Source: an uncultured beta proteobacterium (GTDB taxonomy: Bacteria; Pseudomonadota; Gammaproteobacteria; Burkholderiales; Burkholderiaceae_C). From it: a stretch of 34,023 nt of DNA. Where the stretch lies: assembly GCA_903924955.1 (NCBI GenBank), contig CAIYDK010000151.1, positions 1 through 34,023 on the forward strand, written 5' to 3'. Both the position numbers and the translations under genes were made by a program. Positions 1 through 11,198 of the stretch are shown here, one piece after another (position 1 is the first letter of the stretch; each line of letters begins with the position of its first letter). The notes beneath the pieces are model-generated. The model had not been told where the DNA came from, did not search any database, and saw only the letters and a list, made by a program, of their open reading frames with translations.

Positions 1-1042
1 CCTCCATGCGCTCGACCAGAAGGATGGCCAGCGAATAGGCTTCTTCTCCGGTGGAGCAACCGGTGGACCAGACCCGCACGGCAGTTCTGGCGGGCTTGTT
101 CGCAAACAGCTTGGGGATGATTTGCTCTTCCAGTACCTTAAACGCTTCGGGGTCACGAAAGAAGTTGGTGACACCAATCAGCAGGTCCCTAAACAAAGCC
201 TCTACCTCGGGGGGCGTTTGCTGGAGGTATTTGACGTAGCTATCTATGGTCTCGATCTGGTGCACCGCCATGCGTCGCTCGATGCGCCGGTAAATGGTGC
301 TGGGTTTGTATTGTGAAAAGTCGTGCCCGGTCTGGGCCCGTAGCAGCACAAAGATTTTTTTCAGAGCACCCTCGGTCCTGGGCGTGGCCGGCATGCCTGA
401 GCGGGGCAGTTTGCCAAAGGCGTGGGCTGCGTAGGCCATGAGCTGGGCCGGCATTTCAGCCGGGGGCAACTGGTAGTCCACCAGTCCGGTGGCAATGGCG
501 CTGTGCGGCATGCCATCAAACTCGCTGGATGCCGTGCTTTGCGCCATCGCCATGCCACCGGCATCCTTGATGGCGCGCACGCCCAGCGTGCCGTCACTGC
601 CGGTGCCCGAGAGCACGATGCCAATGGCATGCTCGCGCTGGTCATCGGCCAGGGACTGGAAGAAATAATCAATCGGCAGACGCTGCCCGCGCGGGGCCAC
701 CGGCTCCAGCAGGTGCAACGAGCCTTGCAAAAAGGCCATGTCGTAGTTGGGCGGGATGATGTAGGCGCAGTTGGGTTTGACCACCATGCCGTCTTCCACT
801 TCGAACACTTGCATACGGGTGTAGCGGCGAATCAGGTCGCTGAGGATGCTTTTGTGGTCGGGGGCGAGGTGCTGCACCAGCACAAAGGCCATGCCGGGGT
901 CAAAATCGGCGGGCATACCGGAGAAGAAGGCTTCAAAGGCGGCCAAACCACCCGCAGAGGCACCAATGCCGACGACGGGGAAGGTGCTGACATTAGCTTC
1001 CATGGGGTCGGAAGGCCTATTCTGGCTATTCACAACGTCCAT
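1..1042 (-). CDS. CheB-CheR type chemotaxis protein (CheB methylesterase domain followed by CheR methyltransferase), partial: C-terminal part lies beyond the left edge
   Basis: Absent from the ORF track because no stop lies inside the window. My minus-strand translation from ATG at 1042 reads MDVVNSQNRPSDPMEANVSTFPVVGIGASAGGLAAFEAFFSGMPAD...GIVLSGTGSDGTLGVRAIKDAGG... (CheB motifs GIGASAGG and LSGTGSDG), then ...FSQYKPSTIYRRIERRMAVH...LLIGVTNFFRDPEAF...VWSTGCSTGEEAYSLAILLVERME (CheR motifs). Confidence 0.93.
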   Translation of the reverse strand, partial: MDVVNSQNRPSDPMEANVSTFPVVGIGASAGGLAAFEAFFSGMPADFDPGMAFVLVQHLAPDHKSILSDLIRRYTRMQVFEVEDGMVVKPNCAYIIPPNYDMAFLQGSLHLLEPVAPRGQRLPIDYFFQSLADDQREHAIGIVLSGTGSDGTLGVRAIKDAGGMAMAQSTASSEFDGMPHSAIATGLVDYQLPPAEMPAQLMAYAAHAFGKLPRSGMPATPRTEGALKKIFVLLRAQTGHDFSQYKPSTIYRRIERRMAVHQIETIDSYVKYLQQTPPEVEALFRDLLIGVTNFFRDPEAFKVLEEQIIPKLFANKPARTAVRVWSTGCSTGEEAYSLAILLVERME

Positions 1043-1157
1043 GATTGAAGGCGGGGTGTGCCCGCTTTTTGGTTCTTTTTTCAAGGTGATCCCTAGCCGA
1101 ATGTTCAATGCGCAATCAGTGGCGCGTACGCGGTTCGTCAAGTTTACGCCTTGCCGC

Positions 1158-3819
<2,662 letters not shown>

Positions 3820-3856
3820 CGGGCAGCGTTCATCAACCATTCAGAGGACCACCTCC

Positions 3857-4297
3857 ATGACATCAGCCCCCAGTCACCTCAAGCCCGCCGTGGCGGCTTC
3901 GCTCGCCGTCTGGCACGACATGCTGGCCCGGCGCGACCTCGCAAACCTGGCGTCCATCGTGCACCCGGACGCGGTGTTTCGCTCGCCCATGGCGATCCAC
4001 CCCTATCAGCCGGCAGCGGCGTTGATTCTGGTGCTGAGTACGGTGATTCAGGTGTTTGAAGACTTCACCTACCACCGCCAGCTGGCATCGGATGATGGCC
4101 TGAATGTGGTGCTGGAGTTCAGTGCCCGCGTGGGCGACAAGCAGCTCAAGGGCATCGACCTGGTGCGCTTTGACGAGGACGGCAAGATCGTCGAATTCGA
4201 AGTGATGGTGCGCCCGCTGAGCGGCCTGCAGGCGCTGGGTGCCGAGATGGGTGCGCGCCTGGCTGCGCACATGCCGGCGTTCAAGGTGAAGGGGTGA
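3857..4297 (+). CDS. SnoaL/NTF2-like small protein (nuclear transport factor 2 fold)
   Basis: 146 aa, MTSAPSHLKPAVAASLAVWHDMLARRDLANLASIVHPDAVFRSPMA...FDEDGKIVEFEVMVRP; typical SnoaL-like pattern. ATG 3857, 37 bp after the fadH stop. Confidence 0.75.
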   Translation: MTSAPSHLKPAVAASLAVWHDMLARRDLANLASIVHPDAVFRSPMAIHPYQPAAALILVLSTVIQVFEDFTYHRQLASDDGLNVVLEFSARVGDKQLKGIDLVRFDEDGKIVEFEVMVRPLSGLQALGAEMGARLAAHMPAFKVKG

Positions 4298-4317
4298 TGT
4301 CCCGTCAAATAGCGCAC

Positions 4318-5610
4318 CTATCGCCGGTCTGGCAAACTTTGCACATACGTTAGCGTGTCGACCACGTAGATGGAATCCAACTCGCGAAGGGCTGGCATTT
4401 TCTCGTCTGGATGGCCATTGAGCATCACATGCAAGGCGCCCCAGGGATTCGCACGGGTCAGAGCGCCTAGCGGGGCGGTAATGCTCTTGCCGTCTTTTCC
4501 GTGGCAACCTGCGCAGATCGTGTCATAGAACCCTGCTCCTTTTGCTGCATTCCCCCGTGCGCGCTGGCTTTGGCGGTCAATGCTGGCATCCATGTCGACC
4601 TGGCCAGCACTTACGAAGTTAGCCAAATCCTGAAGGTCGCGCTCTTTCAACACGGCCCCATACTGGTGGGTTGCGTTGCGCAGGATTGCTGTGATCTGTG
4701 CCGGGTTTGCGCCTGCCATTGCGCGGATGCCTTTAATTCCGGTGGCATTGCGGCCGTTCGCGTAGTTGCCCAAGTTGCCAAGGTAGTCAAAGCCATGGCA
4801 GGACTTGCAACGCCAAGTCATCTCCGCGTCATTGGCGAAATAGGCCGAGCGCGGATAGGCAGGGTGCGCGAGGGCTTGATGGTGCGCACCGGTCTCCGCT
4901 TGCCAGTTGTCGTACAGGCGACCTCCGCGTGCAATGGAGGTTGATGGGTTCGGTTCCGGCAGGGTCTGCAAGTAGGCCAGCATCCGGGTTGAAGTTTCAA
5001 TACCCAGCACGCGCAGGGCAGGCATATTCCCGCCTGGATGGCCGTTGAGGACTACATGAAGGATTTCGGTGGGTCGTTCGCGGGCAATGTCACCCAAGGC
5101 AAATATTTCACGCAGTCGAGCACCATCACGTCCGTGGCAGTTCGTGCAAATCGTGCCGTAGAGTTTTTCTGACGTCGCAGCACTATTTTTGACCTTGCGT
5201 GCTGAATCCGTCGCAGCCAGCATATCGACCTGGCCTTGGCTGACGAAGTTGGCCAAATCGATAAAGTCACCATCTGCAAGCAGGCCTTCGTACCGGTGCG
5301 TGGCGTTCTTCAGCACGTTGACTATGGCCGCCGGGTCTGCGCCTGCGCGCCCCTGGATGCCCACCATGCCGAATTTGCCCTTGTAGTCAAAACCGTGGCA
5401 TGTCGAACAGCGCCACGTATTGGAGGCCAGGACAGGTCCCTTGGCGGTGAATGCAGGATGTGCTGTACTGGGTAGACGGTCTTTCGTGACCCGACTCCAA
5501 TCGTCATAGAGTCGTCCGCCACGGGCAACGGACGCTTCATCGCCCGCTTGACTGTGTCCGCTTCCGATCAATACCAAGACCGCCATTGCGGTCAACGCCC
5601 AGTGGTTCAT
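4318..5610 (-). CDS. Tetraheme c-type cytochrome (two tandem diheme modules), predicted exported
   Basis: 430 aa with signal peptide MNHWALTAMAVLVLIGSGHSQA and four CXXCH motifs: CSTCHGFDYKG, CTNCHGRDG, CKSCHGFDYLG, CAGCHGKDG. Confidence 0.9.
   Translation of the reverse strand: MNHWALTAMAVLVLIGSGHSQAGDEASVARGGRLYDDWSRVTKDRLPSTAHPAFTAKGPVLASNTWRCSTCHGFDYKGKFGMVGIQGRAGADPAAIVNVLKNATHRYEGLLADGDFIDLANFVSQGQVDMLAATDSARKVKNSAATSEKLYGTICTNCHGRDGARLREIFALGDIARERPTEILHVVLNGHPGGNMPALRVLGIETSTRMLAYLQTLPEPNPSTSIARGGRLYDNWQAETGAHHQALAHPAYPRSAYFANDAEMTWRCKSCHGFDYLGNLGNYANGRNATGIKGIRAMAGANPAQITAILRNATHQYGAVLKERDLQDLANFVSAGQVDMDASIDRQSQRARGNAAKGAGFYDTICAGCHGKDGKSITAPLGALTRANPWGALHVMLNGHPDEKMPALRELDSIYVVDTLTYVQSLPDRR
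4321..5532 (-). repeat. Internal protein-level tandem duplication in the cytochrome (module 1 about 4936-5532, module 2 about 4321-4935)
   Basis: Module 1 SVARGGRLYDDW...WRCSTCHGFDYKG...ILHVVLNGHPGGNMPALR...LAYLQTLP; module 2 SIARGGRLYDNW...WRCKSCHGFDYLG...ALHVMLNGHPDEKMPALR...LTYVQSLP. Confidence 0.85.
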
Positions 5611-5634
5611 GGCAGCACCCCAAAAAAACCATTT

Positions 5635-5841
5635 TTAAAATATGGTTATGCGGTGGGTTATAGGCTTCACACTTCGAATCTTCAAGGCGCTTGGGCTATA
5701 TATTTCCACCAGCCTGATGGCGTGCGACACATCGCCATCTGCCGCAATCTGGCTGTTGGCAAACAGTGCGCGGCCCACGACCCACAGCATGATTGCAACG
5801 TAGAGGCGCTACAGGGTCAGACGCAGGCCATGGCGGTTCAT
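5635..5841 (-). pseudogene. Possible small membrane-protein ORF interrupted by an in-frame TAG; ATGA-coupled to the upstream acyltransferase
   Basis: ATG at 5839-5841 overlaps the acyltransferase TGA (ATGA). The frame reads MNRHGLRLTL-TAG-RLYVAIMLWVVGRALFANSQIAADGDVSHAIRLVEIYSPSALKIRSVKPITHRITIF-TAA. TAG at 5809-5811. Confidence 0.3.
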
Positions 5842-6758
5842 GGTGCGTGCGGTTGGGGGCTGTTCGCGGTCTCCAGCAGAGTGGTGATTTGGGCGTCTTT
5901 TTCGCGCCAAAGCTGTTGCACCCATTGCGCGAAGGCTTCACGAAAAGCCGGGTCTTGCGCGTAATCGCCAGTCATGAGGTGGTTGGGTATCGGCAGACTG
6001 CGTACCCGCACCACGATGCGTCGCACCTTGCCCATCAAAAAGTCGGTGAATGTGGGCGCGCCTTCAGGATAGACGATGGTTACGTCCAGAATGGCCTGGA
6101 ACTTGTCGCCCATGGCGTTGAGCGCCAGAGCCATGCCGCCCGCCTTGGGCTTGAGCAGGTGGCGGTAGGGCGACTGCTGTCTGGCGTGCTTGCCTGCCGT
6201 AAAGCGGGTGCCTTCCAGAAAGTTCATGACGCTGGTGGGGATGAGGGCGTATTTGGCACAGGCTTTGCGGGTGGTTTCCTGGTCTTTGCCACGCATTTCG
6301 GGGTGTTTCTTGAGGTAGTCCTCGGTATGGCGGCGCATGAAGGGAAATTCAAGTGCCCACCACGCCAGACCCATCACCGGTACCCATATGAGCTGCTGCT
6401 TCAGGAAGAATTTAAGCAATGGAATGCGTCGGTTCAGCAGGTGCTGCAGTACCAGAATGTCCACCCACGACTGGTGGTTGCTGTTGACCATGTACCAGCT
6501 GTGCGCGTTCAGCCCTTCAATGCCCTGCACGTCCCAGGTGGTGCGCTGGGTCAGGCCCATCCAGGCGCTGTTGCCCCAGATCCAGGCTTCGGCAATGGAC
6601 AGGAGGATGGGGTCGATGGCCAGGCGCACCCCCTTGAAGGGCAGGATGAGCTTGAGCGAGGAGAAAAGCAACAGGATGGGTACCCAGAACAGCGCGTTAA
6701 TGACCATCAGCAGCGAAGCAATCAGGAAGACCAGAGGCGTGGGGAGAAAGTTGAGCAT
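5838..6758 (-). CDS. Lysophospholipid acyltransferase (LPLAT/PlsC-like, YihG-type) family protein
   Basis: 306 aa with HX4D motif NHQSWVDI and the EGTRFT motif; hydrophobic N-terminus. Confidence 0.88.
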   Translation of the reverse strand: MLNFLPTPLVFLIASLLMVINALFWVPILLLFSSLKLILPFKGVRLAIDPILLSIAEAWIWGNSAWMGLTQRTTWDVQGIEGLNAHSWYMVNSNHQSWVDILVLQHLLNRRIPLLKFFLKQQLIWVPVMGLAWWALEFPFMRRHTEDYLKKHPEMRGKDQETTRKACAKYALIPTSVMNFLEGTRFTAGKHARQQSPYRHLLKPKAGGMALALNAMGDKFQAILDVTIVYPEGAPTFTDFLMGKVRRIVVRVRSLPIPNHLMTGDYAQDPAFREAFAQWVQQLWREKDAQITTLLETANSPQPHAP

Positions 6759-6759
6759 G

Positions 6760-6820
6760 ATGCTATGAATAGAGTAGCTGGTGACGCAGTGTTCACGGGG
6801 GCTATAGCCCTATTTTCTCA
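6760..6820 (+). repeat. Short dispersed repeat, copy 1
   Basis: ATGCTATGAATAGAGTAGCTGGTGACGCAGTGTTCACGGGGGCTATAGCCCTATTTTCTC. The first 45 nt match copy 2 (13890) at 33 of 45 positions without gaps, counted by eye. Confidence 0.65.
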
Positions 6821-8526
6821 TAGAAGCACAGGGTGTTGCGGCCCTTGGCTTTGGCATCGTACATGGCCTGGTCGGCCTGCTTGACAACGTCAACCGCTGT
6901 TACGGTGTGCCCCAGAAACACGGTGGCGCCAATGCTGGGGGTGATGGCGTGGGCCTTGTCTTGCAGCATAAAGACCGCGTTCAGGCTGGATAGTATTTTT
7001 TCGGCCACCGTGGTTGCATGCAATCGGGCGTGGTCGGCGCTGATGCTCAGGTTTTGAAGCAGCACCACAAATTCGTCACCACCCAGGCGGGCAACGGTGT
7101 CCACCTCCCGCACGCACTGCAGCAGGCGCAGGCCGACCTGTTGGAGCAGCAGGTCACCTGTGTCGTGGCCAAAGTTGTCGTTGAGTTGTTTGAATTTGTC
7201 CAGATCCAGAAAGAGCAGGGCGCCGTACTTCTTCTGGCGCTGGCTGGCCGACAGGGCGGTCTCCAGCCGGTCATTGAGCAGGCGCCGGTTGGGTAGTCCG
7301 GTGAGTGCGTCGTGAAAGGCCAGGTGCGCAACGGAGTTCAGTGTGGCTTTCAGGTCGGCCTGTGTTTTCAGTAGCTCGCCTTCAACTTCCTTGCGACTGG
7401 AAATGTTCATCAGGGTGCCGACCATGCGCACGGGATGGCCGTGCTGATCAAATTGCACAACCTTGCCACGGTTGCTCATCCATACCCAGTGGCCGTCGGA
7501 GTGGCGTGCGCGGTACTCCGCTTCGTAGGCGGACAAGTTGCCGCTCAAGTGGGCGCGCATGGCATCCAGCGTGCCGGGCAGGTCATCGGGGTGGATCAGG
7601 TGGCCCCAGGCACGGCCCTTGCTGCTGTCGTTGCGGTCGCGTCCCAGCATGGCACAGGATCGTTCATCCAGGAAATAGCCCTTTTCAATGGTCAGGTCAT
7701 GGTCCCACAGCCCCAGTTCAGCGCCCATGAGGGCCAGCTCCAGTTGCTCGGTGGTGTCGCGCAACTGGGCTTCAGCTTTCTTTCGTTCATGGATATCGCG
7801 GGCCATGCCCAGCACACCAATGGTCTGGTTGTTGGCGTCAATCATCGGCGTCTTGATGACTTCGTAGATGGTGGCGTCATCACTCAGCGGCGAATGCATG
7901 GGGCCTTCAAAGCGGAGGGTTCTGCCTGCCTCGATGGTCATCAGGTCGGTTTGGCAAAACGCGCTGGCTAAGTCATTGCCAAACCAGAAAACATCGGTGG
8001 TGCCGGTCACGCGCGAGGGCATGGTGCCCAGGTGGGCCGCGTAGGCGGCGTTGCACGCCAGGTGGATGCCATGGACGTCTTTTAGCCAAACCCGGTCGGG
8101 AATGGTCTCGAGCACATTGCGTAACAGGTTCTCGTTGTTTTGCAGTGATAAAGAGGCCTCGCGCTCCTGGGTAATGTCTTCTATGGTGCCTTCGATATAG
8201 AGCGTCTTGCCCGCATCGTCGCGCACCAGGTGGGCGTGCTCGCGCACCCAGATGCGTGCACCGGTTTTGAGGCGGTAGGTCTCCGACACAAAATCGGTGA
8301 CGTGGCCATTGGCTTCCAGCAGGGTGATGAACTGCTGGCGGCGCCCGGGCTGCACATACGATTCGGCTCCAATAACCTTGGCATCGGCCAGGCATTCGGC
8401 TTCACTGGCATAACCATTGATTCGCAGCAGGGCGGCGTTGAGCCGAACAATGGTGCCGTCCGCCGTCGACTGGTAGGCGCCAATGGGCAGCAGGTCAAAT
8501 AGTGTTGATAAATTGCGATTCGACAA
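6802..8526 (-). CDS. PAS-PAS-PAS-GGDEF diguanylate cyclase
   Basis: 574 aa. Three PAS/PAC-like segments (ending GTIEDITQERE, GMARDIHERKKAE, GTLMNISSRKEVE) then FHDALTGLPNRRLL...FLDLDKFKQLNDNFGHDTGDLLL...VARLGGDEFVVLL. RxxD I-site REVD five residues before GGDEF. No TM segment apparent. Start codon appears to be TTG. Confidence 0.92.
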   Translation of the reverse strand: MSNRNLSTLFDLLPIGAYQSTADGTIVRLNAALLRINGYASEAECLADAKVIGAESYVQPGRRQQFITLLEANGHVTDFVSETYRLKTGARIWVREHAHLVRDDAGKTLYIEGTIEDITQEREASLSLQNNENLLRNVLETIPDRVWLKDVHGIHLACNAAYAAHLGTMPSRVTGTTDVFWFGNDLASAFCQTDLMTIEAGRTLRFEGPMHSPLSDDATIYEVIKTPMIDANNQTIGVLGMARDIHERKKAEAQLRDTTEQLELALMGAELGLWDHDLTIEKGYFLDERSCAMLGRDRNDSSKGRAWGHLIHPDDLPGTLDAMRAHLSGNLSAYEAEYRARHSDGHWVWMSNRGKVVQFDQHGHPVRMVGTLMNISSRKEVEGELLKTQADLKATLNSVAHLAFHDALTGLPNRRLLNDRLETALSASQRQKKYGALLFLDLDKFKQLNDNFGHDTGDLLLQQVGLRLLQCVREVDTVARLGGDEFVVLLQNLSISADHARLHATTVAEKILSSLNAVFMLQDKAHAITPSIGATVFLGHTVTAVDVVKQADQAMYDAKAKGRNTLCFYEKIGL

Positions 8527-8535
8527 GACCGCAGC

Positions 8536-9312
8536 CTATTTGAGATTACCGGAAAGAAATTGGGCCAATCGTTCGCTTTTGGGTTTGGCCAGTACCAGGG
8601 CGGGGTCGCCTTCTTCTTCAATGCGGCCCTTGTGGAGAAAAATCAGGTGCTTGGATACCTCACGGGCAAAGCCCATTTCGTGGGTCACGACCACCATGGT
8701 GCGCCCTTCCAGGGCCAGATTCTTCATGACTTTGAGCACCTCGGAGACGAGCTCCGGGTCCAGTGCGCTGGTGGGTTCGTCAAACAGCATGACCTCAGGC
8801 TCCACGGCCAGTGCCCTTGCTATGGCCACGCGCTGCTGCTGTCCTCCGCTCATGTGGGCCGGGTAGGTGTCCTCTACCCCGGAGAGGCCTACTTTGGTCA
8901 GGTACTTGCGAGCCGTCTCGACCGCTTGCTCTTTGGGAACACCCAGCACATGGACGGGTGTCTCGATGATGTTTTGCAGCACGGTCATGTGCGCCCAGAG
9001 GTTGAAGTGCTGAAACACCATCGCAAGCTTGGTACGCAGTCGCTGCAACTGTTTGGCGTCCACGGCATGCAACTCACCATTGGCCCCGGGTGCGAGCCTG
9101 AGCTCTTCACCGGCCACGCTGATGCGGCCTTCGTGCGGTTTTTCAAGCAGGTTGATGCAGCGCAAAAAAGTGCTTTTGCCGGAGCCTGAGCTGCCAATGA
9201 TGCTGATGACATCACCGGCATGCGCCGATAGCGAGACGCCCTTGAGCACTTCATTGCTGCCAAAGCGCTTGTGAATATTGTCGACTTGCAGTTTGAGTGA
9301 GGTGGCGGTCAT
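8536..9312 (-). CDS. Polar amino acid ABC transporter ATP-binding protein (HisP/AotP-like)
   Basis: Walker [10 protein letters not shown], signature [15 protein letters not shown], Walker [15 protein letters not shown]; characteristic [15 protein letters not shown]. Confidence 0.93.
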   Translation of the reverse strand: MTATSLKLQVDNIHKRFGSNEVLKGVSLSAHAGDVISIIGSSGSGKSTFLRCINLLEKPHEGRISVAGEELRLAPGANGELHAVDAKQLQRLRTKLAMVFQHFNLWAHMTVLQNIIETPVHVLGVPKEQAVETARKYLTKVGLSGVEDTYPAHMSGGQQQRVAIARALAVEPEVMLFDEPTSALDPELVSEVLKVMKNLALEGRTMVVVTHEMGFAREVSKHLIFLHKGRIEEEGDPALVLAKPKSERLAQFLSGNLK

Positions 9313-9348
9313 GGGCGCTTTGTTTGGAAGAGGTTCACAGTCAGGGTT

Positions 9349-10479
9349 TCAAGCGCCCAACAGGTTTCCGGTGCGAAATGGTTTGTCACCGGCGATTTTT
9401 CCCAACTCACCGCCGGCGCATACATACCGGTCACGGATTCGGGCATAGAAAACGCCCGCCACCCCGGCCAGCACGCGATGCGTTTGCTGTGCGATGGGGT
9501 CGATAATTTCGGCCACCAGGTCACCGACTTCGAGGGACTGTCCCGGCTCGGCGGCGAATACCACCAATCCGGGTACTGCGGCGGTCAAGGTCTCGGAACC
9601 CGCCAGCGGTGTGGCATGGCACAGTGGTGGAGGCAGGATGGGAAGGGCCGGGCAGCGCACTGCGCCGATATGTTGCAAGCTTGCAAGCAGGGCGCGGGCG
9701 TCGGTTTGTGCCAGGGCATGGCTGACCTCCGCTTCACCCCGCAATTCAATGGTGGCGCTGCAGCAAGCCTGGGGCACGGGGGCGTTGTGTCCAATAGCTT
9801 TCAGCGCCTGCGCCAATTGCCACCAGGCACCCGAAAGGCATTCATCAAAAGGGCCGCACCCCGAGTTGCGTGCCAGCAATATGGCACGACTGTCCAGCAG
9901 GCGGGCAACCGGCTCGAGTTGGGGCCAGCAGCTTTCTTCGGTGTAGAAATGCAATACGGACTCGCAATCGCAATGCAGGTCCAGCACGACGTCGGCATCA
10001 AAGGCCATTTGCAGCAAATTGCGCCGCAAGCACTGCAACTCGGTCGTGGGCGTCCAGGCCTGCAGGAAATCCGACATGGCCTTGCGTATGACGGCGACGT
10101 TGGCCTGCGGGTCATCACCCAGCAGAGCCTGAACCACCGGAAACACGGCCTTGGCCAGGTCCGGGTAGTGCCGGTTGAAATTCTCTGAACTGTCCAGCTC
10201 AAACCGCCCCATGGGTTTGTGGTCCAGACGCTGCGCCAGGCCAATGGGGTTGGCGACCGGGACCACAATGATTTCGCCGCAGATGTTGGCGTTGTCCTGT
10301 TCGGCTTGCAGCAGGGGCAGCAGGTGGTGTGCAACCAGCATACCGGGGATCTCTTCGGCGTGCAGGCTTGCCTGAATATAGACCTTGGGGCGTGCACCAG
10401 GCGTGCCGAAATGGAAGCTGCGTAGAAACTTCTGGCAACCCAGGCTGGGTGACATCAGGTGATGGTCCACTTGTTGCAT
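9349..10479 (-). CDS. Succinylglutamate desuccinylase/aspartoacylase family protein (AotO-like position)
   Basis: Start reassigned to ATG 10479 (MQQVDHHLMSPS...), avoiding a long overlap with the upstream permease. Zn-binding HxxE in QASLHAEEIPG, second His in VLDLHCDCES, and ATIELRGEAEVS near the C-terminal third. Confidence 0.82.
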   Translation of the reverse strand: MQQVDHHLMSPSLGCQKFLRSFHFGTPGARPKVYIQASLHAEEIPGMLVAHHLLPLLQAEQDNANICGEIIVVPVANPIGLAQRLDHKPMGRFELDSSENFNRHYPDLAKAVFPVVQALLGDDPQANVAVIRKAMSDFLQAWTPTTELQCLRRNLLQMAFDADVVLDLHCDCESVLHFYTEESCWPQLEPVARLLDSRAILLARNSGCGPFDECLSGAWWQLAQALKAIGHNAPVPQACCSATIELRGEAEVSHALAQTDARALLASLQHIGAVRCPALPILPPPLCHATPLAGSETLTAAVPGLVVFAAEPGQSLEVGDLVAEIIDPIAQQTHRVLAGVAGVFYARIRDRYVCAGGELGKIAGDKPFRTGNLLGA

Positions 10480-10484
10480 GGTGT

Positions 10485-11198
10485 TCAGTGTGTGCGTGGC
10501 GCCAGGTACGCCAGGAAACGGTTTTCCAATAATCGAAAAACGCCAATCAGACAAAACGTTGCGACCAGATAAATGGCTGCCGCCGCCAGGTAGGCCTCAA
10601 ACGGCAAGTAGTAGTCCGAGTAAATGCGTCCAGCCGCAGCGGTGATGTCGATCATGGAGGGTACCGCGCTGGCCAGGCTGGTACTTTGCAGCATCATGAC
10701 GACTTCATTGCTGTAGGCAGGCAAAGTGCGGCGCATGGCGCTAGGCAGCACGATGCGCAGCATGATTTGCGTGCGATTCATGCCAAAGGCCTGCGCCGCC
10801 TCGATTTCACCCGGGTTGGTTTCCCGAATGGCGCCGGCAAGCATTTCCGCGGTGTATCCGGCCGTGTTCAGACTGAAGGCCAGCAGGGCGCAGAAAAAGG
10901 GTTCCTTGAAGTGCGTCCAGGGCCACACCGAATCCCACCGCGCCTGAATCCATTCGAGTTGGCCCAAACCGTAGTAAATGAGATAGATTTGTATGAGCAG
11001 CGGGGTACCGCGAATGACATAGGTATAGGCGCCGACGGTCCAGCGCAGCAAGGCCGAGGGCCCCGTCAGCAACAAGGCAAAAATCAGTGCCAGAACTGCG
11101 CCAATGGCCAGGGATGAGAACAGCAGGCCCAGTGTGGTGAGGATGCCGTTGCCAAACAGGAGCAGGTTCTTGGTTTCAAAAATGATGGCCCAGTTCAT
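10485..11198 (-). CDS. Polar amino acid ABC transporter permease (HisM/AotM-like)
   Basis: 237 aa, multi-TM; EAA loop AGAIRETNPGEIEAAQAFGMNRTQIMLRIVLPSAMRRTLPAYSNEVVMMLQSTSLASAV. Confidence 0.92.
   Translation of the reverse strand: MNWAIIFETKNLLLFGNGILTTLGLLFSSLAIGAVLALIFALLLTGPSALLRWTVGAYTYVIRGTPLLIQIYLIYYGLGQLEWIQARWDSVWPWTHFKEPFFCALLAFSLNTAGYTAEMLAGAIRETNPGEIEAAQAFGMNRTQIMLRIVLPSAMRRTLPAYSNEVVMMLQSTSLASAVPSMIDITAAAGRIYSDYYLPFEAYLAAAAIYLVATFCLIGVFRLLENRFLAYLAPRTH

Noticed and set aside
422-1048. 208-aa plus-strand ORF at the left edge
   Set aside because: Antisense to the CheB-CheR coding frame, which the ORF track omits because it has no stop in the window.
5660-5705. GGCGCTTGGGCTATATATTTCC considered as a fourth copy of the dispersed repeat
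   Set aside because: Only the GGGCTATA core matches; the AGCTG…ACGCA half and the spacing are absent.
5793-6884. 363-aa plus-strand ORF opposite the acyltransferase
   Set aside because: Antisense to a gene with intact NHX4D and EGTR motifs; no plausible domain.
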